A stretch of DNA of 44,134 bases from Micromonospora sp. CPCC 205371 (lineage in GTDB: Bacteria; Actinomycetota; Actinomycetes; Mycobacteriales; Micromonosporaceae): contig NZ_JAIBNX010000026.1 of NCBI RefSeq assembly GCF_026130045.1, forward strand, positions 13,896 to 58,029. Direction: 5' to 3'. The notes below the pieces were generated by a model that saw only the letters and a list, made by a program, of their open reading frames with translations, was not told the origin of the DNA and did no database searches. A program made the translations under genes and the position numbers. Position 1 is the stretch's first letter. Every line of letters begins with the position of its first letter. Below, piece after piece: positions 1-8,008 of this stretch.

Positions 1-972
1 CCTCAGCCCGCCCGCAAGCCAGTTCTGTCCGTCCGGGTGCACGCCGCGGCCACCGTCCACACCGATGGCCGCGTCGTCGTGGCGCGCCGGGCGTTCGCCG
101 ACACCGTGGCGGCGCTCGACGCGCCCGAGGTGCGGCTCGCTGTCGAGGGGTCGCGGCTTGCCATCCGCACCGGCAGCGGCCGGTTCGCGCTGCCGTGCCT
201 CGACGCCGCGACGCAGCCGGAGCTGGCACAGGAGCCGCCGCTCGCCGGCACGGTGTCGGGTGCGTCGCTCGGGGTGGGTGCCGCTGTGGCGGGTGCGGCG
301 TCACGCGACGGCGCGCTGCCCATCTTCACGGGGGTGCGCGTGCGGTCCGAGGGCGACCGGCTCGCGTTCGTCGCCACCGACCGCTACCGCATGGCGGCCG
401 CATCCATCCCCTGGCAGTCAGCCGGTTCTGGCGGGCCCGCCGGGTTGGTGCCGGGAGCGCTGTTCGCCGAGGTGTGCCGGCAGGCGAGCCGCGCCGACGA
501 GGTCCGCGTCTACGCCGGCGGCGACCGGTTCGGGCTGGCCTGGCAGGGGTGTGCCGTCGTCGCGTCGTCGCTGGCGGGCCCGTTCCCCGACCGCCAGCTC
601 GACGCGCTGCTCGACGTGCGTCCCGAGTGCGTGGTCGAGCTGGGCGCCGACGAGCTGGCGGCCGCGGTGCAGCGCGCGCTGCCCTACGCGGGCCCACACG
701 GCCGCGTCACGCTCCGGGCCAGCGACGGTGTGCTCCAGGTGAGCGGCCGCGACCCGCAAAACGGCGAGTCCGAAGAAGCGGTGAAGGCGAGCGTGCGTGG
801 CGACCACCTGAGCGCGCACTACCAGGCGCGCTTCGTCCTCGATGCCCTCCGCCCGTTCGCCGGTGGCCCGGTGACCGTAAGCGTGCAGGAGGCCATGCGC
901 GCCACCGCGTTCACCGCTCCCGAGTCCTCTTTGACCTATCTGGTGGTCCCCATGCGCTCCGGCGCGTCATGA
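1..972 (+). CDS. DNA polymerase III beta-clamp (DnaN) paralog, 5' end outside window
   Basis: The frame is open from base 1 and ends at TGA 970-972. A GTG at 37 exists, but the homologous frame continues upstream of it, so the gene probably starts before the window. The readable part matches a beta clamp from the end of domain I onward: a segment like the clamp's 'AVEGSRLAIRTGSGRFALP', then FTGVRVRSEGDRL and the domain-II hallmark ATDRYRMA near residue 115 counted from the GTG, and a C-terminal YLVVPM resembling the clamp's final YLLMPVR. A normal clamp has about 65 further N-terminal residues. The family forms a ring on DNA that tethers polymerase. The neighbours are ABC-transporter genes, not dnaA/recF, so this is probably an extra clamp rather than the primary dnaN. 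It ends 6 bases inside the convergent permease gene. Confidence 0.8.
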   Translation, partial: PQPARKPVLSVRVHAAATVHTDGRVVVARRAFADTVAALDAPEVRLAVEGSRLAIRTGSGRFALPCLDAATQPELAQEPPLAGTVSGASLGVGAAVAGAASRDGALPIFTGVRVRSEGDRLAFVATDRYRMAAASIPWQSAGSGGPAGLVPGALFAEVCRQASRADEVRVYAGGDRFGLAWQGCAVVASSLAGPFPDRQLDALLDVRPECVVELGADELAAAVQRALPYAGPHGRVTLRASDGVLQVSGRDPQNGESEEAVKASVRGDHLSAHYQARFVLDALRPFAGGPVTVSVQEAMRATAFTAPESSLTYLVVPMRSGAS

Positions 973-1797
973 GGTCACGTCGGCCGATGTGAAGCGGGCC
1001 CACGCGGCGCTCAGGAAGATCAGCATGTAGGCCGCTGCCGACATCAGCCCGGTGCGCAGCGGCTCCCACGCGATCGGAGAGCGCAGCAGCTCGCCAAACG
1101 CGGTCCACGAGTTCGTCAGCAGATACGGGTGCAGCCAGTCGAGTTGCGGCACCACGCCGAGCACCCAGCTCGTCACCGTGATGATGGTGATCGCGATCGT
1201 GGCGCCCATGGGCTGCTCGGTCAGCGTCGAGACGAACAGCCCGATCGCGCCCAGCGCCGACAGGCACACGGTGAGGTAAGCGCACATCGCGAGCAGCCGC
1301 AGCAACGACTCGCCGACGCCAGCCTGCGAGCCCGAGAGCAGCGTCACCGGGCCGGCGCCGAAGAGCGCCCACCCCGACAGGAGTCCAGCCGACGCTACGG
1401 TGAACGTGGCGACGAACGCGCCTGCCACGATCGCCGCGAACTTGACGGCCAGCAGGCGCGTCCGGTCGACGGGCACGGTGAGCAGATATCGCAGCGTGCC
1501 CTGGTTGGCCTCGCCGGCCACGGAGTCGCCCGCGACCGTGGCGACCGCTATGGGAAGCAGCAGCTGGATCTCCACGGCCAGAGCGGCGAGCGCCACGAAG
1601 TACCCGTTGCTGGTGATGGAGCCGAAGAACTCCGGCCCCTCCGACGATCCGCCCTCCGAAGGCGCCGCCACCTTCATGGCCACCGCGATGATGATCGGCA
1701 CCGCGGCGAGCACGGCCAGCCCCGCCTGGTTGCGCCGGCGGCGGCCCACCAGCCGCAGCTCCGAGACGAAGAACGCCGGAGCGTCAACCGCTGACAT
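967..1797 (-). CDS. ABC-2 type transporter permease
   Basis: A 276-aa integral membrane protein of the ABC-2 permease type with about six hydrophobic segments, starting with LAVLAAVPIIIAVAM around residue 25. Between the first two comes a loop typical of ABC-2 permeases (AGEANQGTLRYLLTVPVDRTRLLAVK), in which the EANQGTLRYLLT-like stretch is characteristic. The ATG at 1797-1795 is preferred because the longer frame upstream is arginine-rich shadow sequence. The start lies 14 bases inside the ATPase gene, so the two are translationally coupled and very probably form one exporter. The substrate cannot be read from the sequence. Export of a lipid, peptide or drug is possible given the LolA-like partner. 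Confidence 0.85.
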   Translation of the reverse strand: MSAVDAPAFFVSELRLVGRRRRNQAGLAVLAAVPIIIAVAMKVAAPSEGGSSEGPEFFGSITSNGYFVALAALAVEIQLLLPIAVATVAGDSVAGEANQGTLRYLLTVPVDRTRLLAVKFAAIVAGAFVATFTVASAGLLSGWALFGAGPVTLLSGSQAGVGESLLRLLAMCAYLTVCLSALGAIGLFVSTLTEQPMGATIAITIITVTSWVLGVVPQLDWLHPYLLTNSWTAFGELLRSPIAWEPLRTGLMSAAAYMLIFLSAAWARFTSADVTS

Positions 1798-2716
1798 CGA
1801 ACCCCTCCCCAGTGAGCCCGACAAACAGCTCCTCCAGATCCGGTGCCACCACACCGAACCCGCGCACCGGCACGCCGTCGTGCACCAGCGCGGCCACCAC
1901 CTTCTCCGGCGCGATCGGCCCGAGCACGCCAGCGGCCTCGGTGCCACCCGTCACCACATCGGTCAGGCCCAGCTCGCGCAGCACCCGGGCAGCGTCGTGC
2001 GGCCGGTCGGTCGTCACCCGCACCCGTGGAGTCGCCTCGGACCGCAGGTCGGCGAGGGTGCTCTGGGCGACGAGCCGGCCCTGGTGCATGACGCCGACGT
2101 GGCCGCAGATCTGCTCCACTTCGGACAATAGGTGGGTCGACAGGAGCACCGTGCTGCCCTCGGCGGCGAGCGCGGCGATGAGCGCTCGCACCTCGCGGGT
2201 GCCCTGCGGGTCGAGGCCGTTCGTGGGCTCGTCGAGGATCAGCAGGTCGCGCGGTGCGAGGATCGCCGCCGCGAGGGCCAGCCGCTGCCGCATCCCGAGC
2301 GAATACGCCCGGTACCGCTTGCGAGCCGCGGCGCCCAACCCCACCCGGTCGAGCGCCGTCCTGATGCGGGCCTCCGCGTTCTTCCTGTCGGCTGTACGGT
2401 CAGCCGCGTCGAGCCGCCGCAGATTGTCGAAGCCGGAGAGGTACGGGTGGAAGCCGGGCCCCTCGACGAGGGCGCCCACCTTCGGCAGTACGCGTGCGGC
2501 GCCCGCCGGCATCCGCTCGCCCAGCAGGGCGTGGCCGCCGTCGGTCGGCCGGATCAGGCCGAGCAGCATGCGGATCGTCGTGGTCTTACCCGAGCCGTTC
2601 GGGCCCAGGAACCCGTAGACCGTGCCGCGGGGGACCGCCAGGTCGACGGCGTCAACCGCGACCTGGCGTCCGAACCGCTTCGTGAGACCGCTGCTCTCGA
2701 CCGCGAAGGCGGTCAC
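1784..2716 (-). CDS. ABC transporter ATP-binding protein
   Basis: A 310-aa nucleotide-binding subunit. From the GTG at 2716: Walker A GPNGSGKT at about residues 38-45, signature YSLGMRQR, Walker B LLILDEPTNGLDP and the H-loop STH. The region after Walker A (KVGALVEGPGFHPYLSG) is typical of BcrA/daunorubicin-type exporters with ABC-2 permeases. About 80 C-terminal residues form the regulatory tail found in that group. The GTG start overlaps the stop of the upstream LolA-like gene as GTGA (2713-2716), so the order LolA-like, ATPase, permease is one operon with tight coupling. Confidence 0.9.
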   Translation of the reverse strand: MTAFAVESSGLTKRFGRQVAVDAVDLAVPRGTVYGFLGPNGSGKTTTIRMLLGLIRPTDGGHALLGERMPAGAARVLPKVGALVEGPGFHPYLSGFDNLRRLDAADRTADRKNAEARIRTALDRVGLGAAARKRYRAYSLGMRQRLALAAAILAPRDLLILDEPTNGLDPQGTREVRALIAALAAEGSTVLLSTHLLSEVEQICGHVGVMHQGRLVAQSTLADLRSEATPRVRVTTDRPHDAARVLRELGLTDVVTGGTEAAGVLGPIAPEKVVAALVHDGVPVRGFGVVAPDLEELFVGLTGEGFDVSG

Positions 2717-3819
2717 TTGCCTGCCTTGGTCGCCGCCACCTCGTACAGCCGCTCCGGGCTCACCAGACCGGCGAGGACGCGGCCGTCGTCGGTGATCAGG
2801 ACGCTGAACACGGTGCCGGTCAGCAGGTTGCCCCGACCCCACGCGCCACTGACCTCGGGCAGCGCCTTGAGCAAACCGGCGGCGCCCGCCTCCTCCGACG
2901 AGGGTGCTGCGGCGCTGTCGTACTTCGCCACGGCCACCGTGGTCCAGCCCTCGCCGACGGTGGTCACGCCACCGCCGTCGCGTGCCTTGTCTCCCTGCTG
3001 AGCCTCCTGCTGAGGCGTCAGCTCGGTCGACTCCTCGACCTTCGCGCCGGGCGGCGGGTTGAACTCGAACTGCTGGTCGTCTGGCCGGTCGAAGTCGACC
3101 TGCGTGAACGCCACATGGAAGGCCGCCTTGTCGGAGTCCTTGGCCAGGACCTCGAAGCGGAGCGGCACGTGCTCGGTGGCATCGATCGCGATGCGCACCT
3201 GGCCGACCAGTGAGGCCGTGTCACGCGGCCGGAGCACCAGCTCGTACGCGTCTCGCCCGGCCACGTTCGCGGTGCCCGAGGTGGTGACCTCGGTGGTGGG
3301 GTCGATCGCGGCGAGCGCCTGGTCGGCGGCCTGCTGAGGCGTCAACGGCACCCCGTTCGGCATGGCGTGCCGCTGTCCAGCCTCCGTTCCGGACAGCTTG
3401 CTGTGTGTCGCCTTGTTGGCCTCGCTCTCCCAGAGCCACACGTCAGACCCGTTGCGGATCACGTCGGTTTCGCCGAGCGTGCCCATCAGCGCGACGCGCA
3501 CCTTGTCGGGCCCGGAGTACCAGACGCGGAGCGTGTTGTCGCCGGTAACCAGCGACATCACGTCAGCGGCGCCGCTGCCGCCACCCAGGTTGGGCAGTGA
3601 CGGCAGCCCGAGGTCGGACGTCTGCACCACCGTGCCGGACAGGCCGTCCAGCCGGGCGGTCTGCAGGTCGACCAGAAGCTGTGCGGCGGTCCGCGGCGGC
3701 AGGCTGGGGTCGGCCGACGCGGCGAACGTGCCGATCGCGGCACCTCCGCCGATCACCGCCACCGTGGCGGGTGGCGGCACCAACCACCCTAGGGCCCGCC
3801 GGGAATTTGGTACTGGGAT
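2713..3819 (-). CDS. LolA-like / DUF2092-type secreted or membrane-anchored protein
   Basis: A protein of about 368 aa resembling actinobacterial LolA/MucB-RseB-fold proteins: a short basic N-terminus, a hydrophobic anchor (LVPPPATVAVIGGGAAIGTFAA), the motif ADPSLPPRTAAQLLVDLQ, then beta-rich segments (LRVWYSGPDKVRVALMGTLGETDVIRNG; WLWESEANKATH) typical of the fold. The family binds lipid or lipoprotein at the cell surface. It heads the ABC transporter operon and may act as its extracytoplasmic partner. The start is uncertain. A strong AGGAGG (3835-3830) sits 8 bases upstream of an ATC codon (3819-3817), exactly where homologous N-termini would begin. The nearest canonical starts are TTG 3783 and GTG 3780, without a good ribosome site, which would cut off the basic residues before the anchor. 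Confidence 0.75.
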   Translation of the reverse strand: MPVPNSRRALGWLVPPPATVAVIGGGAAIGTFAASADPSLPPRTAAQLLVDLQTARLDGLSGTVVQTSDLGLPSLPNLGGGSGAADVMSLVTGDNTLRVWYSGPDKVRVALMGTLGETDVIRNGSDVWLWESEANKATHSKLSGTEAGQRHAMPNGVPLTPQQAADQALAAIDPTTEVTTSGTANVAGRDAYELVLRPRDTASLVGQVRIAIDATEHVPLRFEVLAKDSDKAAFHVAFTQVDFDRPDDQQFEFNPPPGAKVEESTELTPQQEAQQGDKARDGGGVTTVGEGWTTVAVAKYDSAAAPSSEEAGAAGLLKALPEVSGAWGRGNLLTGTVFSVLITDDGRVLAGLVSPERLYEVAATKAGK

Positions 3820-3866
3820 CTTTCTCCCCTCCTGTCGCCCCTCGTGCGGGACCGGCGCTGTGAGCG

Positions 3867-3896
3867 TGCTGAGAGTCGCTGTCGGGCCTCTCAGCA
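3867..3896. promoter_or_regulatory. Inverted repeat between LolA-like gene and response regulator
   Basis: TGCTGAGAG (3867-3875) and CTCTCAGCA (3888-3896) are perfect 9-base arms separated by 12 bases. The dyad lies in the 97-base divergent promoter region, 20 bases before the response regulator start. It is a candidate binding site, perhaps for the adjacent OmpR-type regulator, although members of that family often use direct repeats. Confidence 0.4.
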
Positions 3897-3916
3897 AGAA
3901 TGGCACGCTTGTTGGC

Positions 3917-4573
3917 GTGCGGTTACTGGTCGTGGAAGACGAGGCTCGGCTCGCCACCGCCCTGAAGCGCGGGCTCCAGGGTGAGGGCTTCGCGGTCGAC
4001 GTGGCCGGCGACGGCCCGACCGGGCTCGACATGGCCCGGCACGGCGGGTACGACGCGATGATCCTCGACGTCATGCTGCCCGGTCTGTCCGGATATCGGG
4101 TGGTGCGCCAGCTGCGCGCAGAGGAGCACTGGCTGCCGGTCCTCATGCTGTCCGCGAAGGACGGCGAGTACGACCAGGCGGACGGCCTCGACTGCGGCGC
4201 CGACGACTACCTGACCAAGCCCTTCTCGTACGTGGTGCTGCTCGCCCGGCTCCGGGCGCTGCTGCGTCGCGGCGCCCCGCAGCGGCCGGCCGTGCTCACG
4301 GTCGGCGACCTGCGCCTCGATCCGGCCGAGCGGAGGGTCACGCTGGACGGCGCCGAGATCGTGCTCACCGCGCGGGAGTACTCGCTGCTCGAGTACCTGA
4401 TGCGCCGGCCCGGCGAGGTGGTCTCCAAGACCGAGCTGCTCGACCACGTCTGGGACGCCAGCGTCGAGACCGCGCCGAACGCCGTCGAGGTGTACGTCGG
4501 ATACCTGCGCCGCAAGATCGGCCGCGACGTGCTGGAGACGGTGCGCGGCGCCGGGTACCGGCTCACGGCATGA
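3917..4573 (+). CDS. OmpR/PhoB-family response regulator
   Basis: A 218-aa two-component response regulator. The GTG at 3917 gives the standard receiver start (VRLLVVEDEARLATAL). The phospho-acceptor is Asp51 (MILDVMLPG), with Ser79 and Lys101 (DDYLTKPF) completing the active site. The C-terminal half (about 125-218) is a winged helix with the typical LTAREYSLLEYLMRRPGEVVSK and VYVGYLRRKIG segments. No convincing ribosome site precedes the GTG, so a leaderless or short-leader transcript is possible. Its stop overlaps the kinase start as ATGA. It lies divergent to the LolA-like/ABC operon, a plausible target. Confidence 0.93.
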   Translation: MRLLVVEDEARLATALKRGLQGEGFAVDVAGDGPTGLDMARHGGYDAMILDVMLPGLSGYRVVRQLRAEEHWLPVLMLSAKDGEYDQADGLDCGADDYLTKPFSYVVLLARLRALLRRGAPQRPAVLTVGDLRLDPAERRVTLDGAEIVLTAREYSLLEYLMRRPGEVVSKTELLDHVWDASVETAPNAVEVYVGYLRRKIGRDVLETVRGAGYRLTA

Positions 4574-5934
4574 GGCTGCGCTGGTGGCGCCGCATCAGCC
4601 TGCGCGCGCGGCTGATGTTCATCGGCGTCGCCGGGCTCGCCGCCGGGCTGGTGGTCGGCGGAGTCGTACTGGTCGGCGCGCTCGGCATCGCCCTGCAGCG
4701 CACCGCCGACACCGAGGCACGGCAGAGCGCCGAGGGCGTGGCCAGGCTGGTCAACGAGAAAGAGGTGCCCGAACCACTGCCCGTCGTCGGCGACGTGCGG
4801 GTACAGGTGGTCGACGCCGAAGGCCGGGTACTCGCCGCCTCGATCGGCGCTGATCGGCTGGTGGCGGTGCTGTACCGCGACGAGCTGCCGAAAGCCCGCG
4901 CCGGCGAGACCCTGCTCATCCCCGGCGAAAGGCTCGGCATCGAAGGCCCCGTGCGCGTCGTCGGGGAGCCTGCGGGGGACGGCGGCACCCAGACGGTACT
5001 GGTGGCGCGCTCGATGGCCGACCTGACGCGCAGCGTCAAGCTGTTGCGTACCACGCTGATGGTGGCGTTCCCGCTGCTGCTCGTGGTGCTGGCGGCGGTG
5101 GCGTGGCACGTCGTGGGCCTGACGCTGCGGCCGGTGGAGGCGCTGCGGGCGGGCGCCGAGGAGATCACCGGCGGTGCCCGTCCGGGCCAGCTGCCGGTGC
5201 CGGACTCACACGATGAGATCCACCGGTTGGCGGTAACCCTCAACGGGATGCTCGACCGGCTGGAAGCAGCGCGGGTGCGGCAGCGAGCGTTCGTGGCGGA
5301 CGCCGCACACGAGCTGCGCAGCCCGCTGACCAACATGCGTACCCAGTTGGAGGTCGCGCAGCGACTCGGTGACCGCACCGAGTGGGCCGATGTTGGCGAA
5401 GACCTGCTCGCCGACATCCACCGCCTCAGCCGGCTGGTCGACGACCTCCTGCTGCTCGCCCGCTCCGACGACGGCGGGGCGCGGGCCGCGCGGGCGGCGA
5501 CACCGGTCGAGCTCGGCGAGCTCGTGGCCACCGTGGCCGAGCGGTATCCGGCGGTCGACGTGACCCGGCCTGAGTGCCCGTTGTGGACTGTCGGCGAGCC
5601 GGACGCGCTCGCCCGAGTGGTGTCGAACCTGCTCGACAACGCCGTCCGGCACACCAACACCCGCGTATCCATCGGCGTGACCGCCAACGGCCAGTACCAA
5701 TTGATCACCGTGACGGACGACGGCCCCGGCATCCCCCTTGCCGACCGCGAACGCGTCTTCGACCGCTTCACCCGCCTCGACGACGCCCGCGCCCGCGACG
5801 CGGGCGGCTCGGGTCTGGGGTTGGCGATCGCCCGCGAACTGACCCGCCGGCACGGCGGCACGGTAGTCCTGAAAGACGCCGCCCCCGGCGTCCGCGCCGA
5901 ACTCCGCCTCCCCGCAACCCCCACCCCCGACTAA
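4570..5934 (+). CDS. Two-component sensor histidine kinase
   Basis: A 454-aa membrane kinase with TM1 at about 16-42, an extracytoplasmic sensor of about 115 residues, TM2 at about 162-183, a HAMP domain to about 235, the dimerisation/phospho-acceptor helix FVADAAHELRSPLTN with His247, and an ATPase domain with N-box NLLDNAVRHT, DDGPGI and GSGLGLAIA. It overlaps the response regulator by four bases (ATGA), so the pair is co-translated. The extracellular domain carries no motif that would identify the signal. The position beside an envelope ABC exporter suggests cell-surface sensing. Confidence 0.93.
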   Translation: MRLRWWRRISLRARLMFIGVAGLAAGLVVGGVVLVGALGIALQRTADTEARQSAEGVARLVNEKEVPEPLPVVGDVRVQVVDAEGRVLAASIGADRLVAVLYRDELPKARAGETLLIPGERLGIEGPVRVVGEPAGDGGTQTVLVARSMADLTRSVKLLRTTLMVAFPLLLVVLAAVAWHVVGLTLRPVEALRAGAEEITGGARPGQLPVPDSHDEIHRLAVTLNGMLDRLEAARVRQRAFVADAAHELRSPLTNMRTQLEVAQRLGDRTEWADVGEDLLADIHRLSRLVDDLLLLARSDDGGARAARAATPVELGELVATVAERYPAVDVTRPECPLWTVGEPDALARVVSNLLDNAVRHTNTRVSIGVTANGQYQLITVTDDGPGIPLADRERVFDRFTRLDDARARDAGGSGLGLAIARELTRRHGGTVVLKDAAPGVRAELRLPATPTPD

Positions 5935-5949
5935 CCCCACGCACCCCCG

Positions 5950-5967
5950 CCGCGCCGCGCGGCGCGG
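5950..5967. terminator. GC-rich palindrome between convergent genes
   Basis: A perfect 18-base palindrome (CCGCGCCGC followed by GCGGCGCGG) lies just after the histidine kinase stop and before the end of the convergent TPR gene. It can form a stable stem in either transcript but has no U-run, as is common for actinobacterial intrinsic terminators. Confidence 0.45.
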
Positions 5968-5995
5968 GCGGAGCGGGGAGAGGGCGCCGGGGAGG

Positions 5996-7468
5996 CTAGC
6001 GGGCGCGGGCGGGGCAGGCGGGGGGGGCCCGGCCCATGGCCTTGGCTGAGTACACCGCTGCGCCCGTGGAGCAGAAGTCGGTGTCCTGGTCGAGGCCGTG
6101 TACGACGTAGCTGCTGGAGCCGGCCGGCAAGTCTTGGAACGCGCGCTGCTGCTGCCCTTCGGGCGCACCCGAGAGGCGCACCAGTGCTTTGGCGCCTGCC
6201 GGGTAGGTCCAGGTCAGTGTGATGCTCTGGCGGTTGTCGACGAGCTTCACCGAGGCTGGCGGGGTGCCGGGGCGGGCGGGACTGACCGTGGGGGACGGTG
6301 GGGCGGAGGTGGGCGCGGGTGCGCTGGTGGGCGGCAAGGTCGGTGCGGCCACCGGGCCGGTGTCGGGGTCGCGGTTTTGCTGCTGGTCCACCGCCGACAG
6401 TCCGATGATCACGGCGACCGCGCCGAGTCCCGCCGCGATCAGGGCGGCTAGCAGCAGAGGTGCGGGGCCGCGCCGGCGGGCCGGCTGCTCGCGGTGCCCG
6501 ACGGGCACGGGCAGGTTGGGCGGCGGGTCGATGCCGTCGTCCGGCGGTGGCCACCACGACTCGGCCACGTCGGGCGGGACGGGGTCACCGCCCGCGTCGG
6601 GTCCGACCACCGGAGCCGGCTCGCCGGCGCGCGCCCCCGCAAGGTCGGAGTCGGGCGGTCGGGGAGCGCCGTCGAAGGAAGGGGGAGCGTCGGAAGGGGA
6701 GGGGTCGGGAGGCTCGGGAGGGGGAGCCGCGTGGCGTGCGGGAGCCGCGGGGAGGGCGTGCCCGTTGCACAAATGGTCGGGGTTGGCGGGCGCCCGGGAC
6801 AGCGTCGCCACCTGCGCCGTCATCGGATGCTCGGGTGGCAGGTACTGCCGGCACAGTTCACGCGCGTGCGCCAGGTGCTGGTGCGCCTCGGTGAACTTTC
6901 CGCAGTCACGCTCCATCGCACCGAGCCGGGCGAGCATTTTGATCCCAGCGGGGTCCGCGTCGCCGTACGCTTCGCGGGTCATGTCCCACGCCTCGGCGAT
7001 CCGTGCGCGGGCGGTGTCGCAGTCGCCCCGGGCATACTCGACGGTCGCCAGGTCGGCGTGCGCGGCCAGTACCTGCCGGGACTCGGGGCCCTGCAGCGCG
7101 GTCAGCCCTTCGATCACCTCGGCGTAGAGGTGGGACGACTCGCTGAAGTGGTCGAGGCGCTGCAGGACGGTGGCGAGCGTTGCCGCGGCCTGGATGGTCT
7201 GCTCGTGCCCGGGCCCGTACAGCCGGTTGGCCGCGACGTAGGCGAACTGGGCCCATCCGCGTGCGGAGTGCGGCTCGCCCAGCCGGATCAGCACTCGCGA
7301 GTGCAGGCCCGCCGCGTCGGCGAGGGCCGGGGAGGCGTGCCGGGGATCGGTGTCGACCTGTGCCAGGGCGTCGGCGAGCAGCAACTGGGCGGAGGGCAGG
7401 TCGCCGATCTCGACGAGGCTGTAGGCCCTCGCGGTCAATTCACCCAGTACTGCTGACACGTGCCTCAT
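5996..7468 (-). CDS. TPR protein with proline-rich linker, one TM helix and Fn3-like domain
   Basis: 490 aa. Residues 1-220 are alpha-helical tetratricopeptide-like repeats (for example the region around FTEAHQHLAHARELCRQYL, and repeated A-rich helices with G/Y at TPR positions). Residues 235-335 are low complexity, proline and acidic rich. A single TM helix is at 337-360 (LLLAALIAAGLGAVAVIIGL). A Pro/Thr/Ser linker leads to a fibronectin-III-like beta domain at about 404-485 (SITLTWTYPAGA...YVVHGLDQDT). The expected topology is cytosolic TPRs with an extracellular Fn3 domain. Function is unknown; it could be an adaptor that links cytosolic partners to the envelope. It lies 19 bases downstream of the marR gene on the same strand. 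Confidence 0.75.
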   Translation of the reverse strand: MRHVSAVLGELTARAYSLVEIGDLPSAQLLLADALAQVDTDPRHASPALADAAGLHSRVLIRLGEPHSARGWAQFAYVAANRLYGPGHEQTIQAAATLATVLQRLDHFSESSHLYAEVIEGLTALQGPESRQVLAAHADLATVEYARGDCDTARARIAEAWDMTREAYGDADPAGIKMLARLGAMERDCGKFTEAHQHLAHARELCRQYLPPEHPMTAQVATLSRAPANPDHLCNGHALPAAPARHAAPPPEPPDPSPSDAPPSFDGAPRPPDSDLAGARAGEPAPVVGPDAGGDPVPPDVAESWWPPPDDGIDPPPNLPVPVGHREQPARRRGPAPLLLAALIAAGLGAVAVIIGLSAVDQQQNRDPDTGPVAAPTLPPTSAPAPTSAPPSPTVSPARPGTPPASVKLVDNRQSITLTWTYPAGAKALVRLSGAPEGQQQRAFQDLPAGSSSYVVHGLDQDTDFCSTGAAVYSAKAMGRAPPACPARAR

Positions 7469-7487
7469 GGTGCTGGACCAGACACGA

Positions 7488-7952
7488 TCAGTACAAGGGT
7501 CTCTCCGGGTCGAGATGACCTAGAAGCGCCTCACTGATCTCACGCAACTGGCTCACCTGTTGCGGCGTGAGCTGGTCGAACAGGTGCGATCGCACTCCCT
7601 CGACGTGCCCCGGTGCGGCTGCCACCAGTACCTCGAAGCCATGCTCGGTGAGGACCGCTAGCTGTCCGCGGCGATCTGTGGGGCAATCCCTGCGCCGCAC
7701 CCACCCGGATTCCTCCAGCCGAGCGACGGCGTGCGACAGCCGGCTGCGGGACGATGAGGTGGCCTCGGCCAGCTCGCTCATCCGCATGGTGCGTTCTGGC
7801 GCCTCGGAGAGGCGCACGAGGATCTCGTAGTAGGCGTGGGGCATCTGGGCGTCACGCTGCAGTTCGCGGTCGAGAGTGTCGAAGAGCGCGCGCGAGCTGT
7901 GCAGGAATGCTCGCCAGGTCCGCTGCTCCTCCGCGTTCAGCCACCGGGTCAC
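7488..7952 (-). CDS. MarR-family transcriptional regulator
   Basis: A 154-aa protein with the MarR winged helix: MRMSELAEATSSSRSRLSHAVARLEESGWVRRRDCPTDRRGQLAVLTEHG, that is the recognition helix, the wing with the D-x-R-G type motif (PTDRRGQ), and dimerisation helices at both ends. It is divergent from the VOC-domain gene at 8009, and a dyad operator candidate lies between them at 7971-7990. Control of the VOC gene and of itself is the likely role. Confidence 0.9.
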   Translation of the reverse strand: MTRWLNAEEQRTWRAFLHSSRALFDTLDRELQRDAQMPHAYYEILVRLSEAPERTMRMSELAEATSSSRSRLSHAVARLEESGWVRRRDCPTDRRGQLAVLTEHGFEVLVAAAPGHVEGVRSHLFDQLTPQQVSQLREISEALLGHLDPERPLY

Positions 7953-7970
7953 GGAGCCCAGCCTACCCCA

Positions 7971-7990
7971 GTTGTTGAGGGCTCAACTAC
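7971..7990. promoter_or_regulatory. Putative MarR operator
   Basis: GTTGTTGAGGGCTCAACTAC is an inverted repeat with one mismatched pair; its core is GTTGAG-GG-CTCAAC. It lies between divergent marR and VOC genes and covers the likely -35 (TTGAGG, 7975-7980) and spacer of the VOC promoter (-10-like TACCGT at 7996-8001). Length and symmetry fit MarR-family operators. Confidence 0.6.
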
Positions 7991-8008
7991 CGCGCTACCG
8001 TCATAACC

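Noticed and set aside
4563-5924. A 453-codon open frame on the minus strand
   Set aside because: It is the antisense shadow of the histidine kinase gene, serine/arginine-rich without any domain; high GC keeps such frames open.
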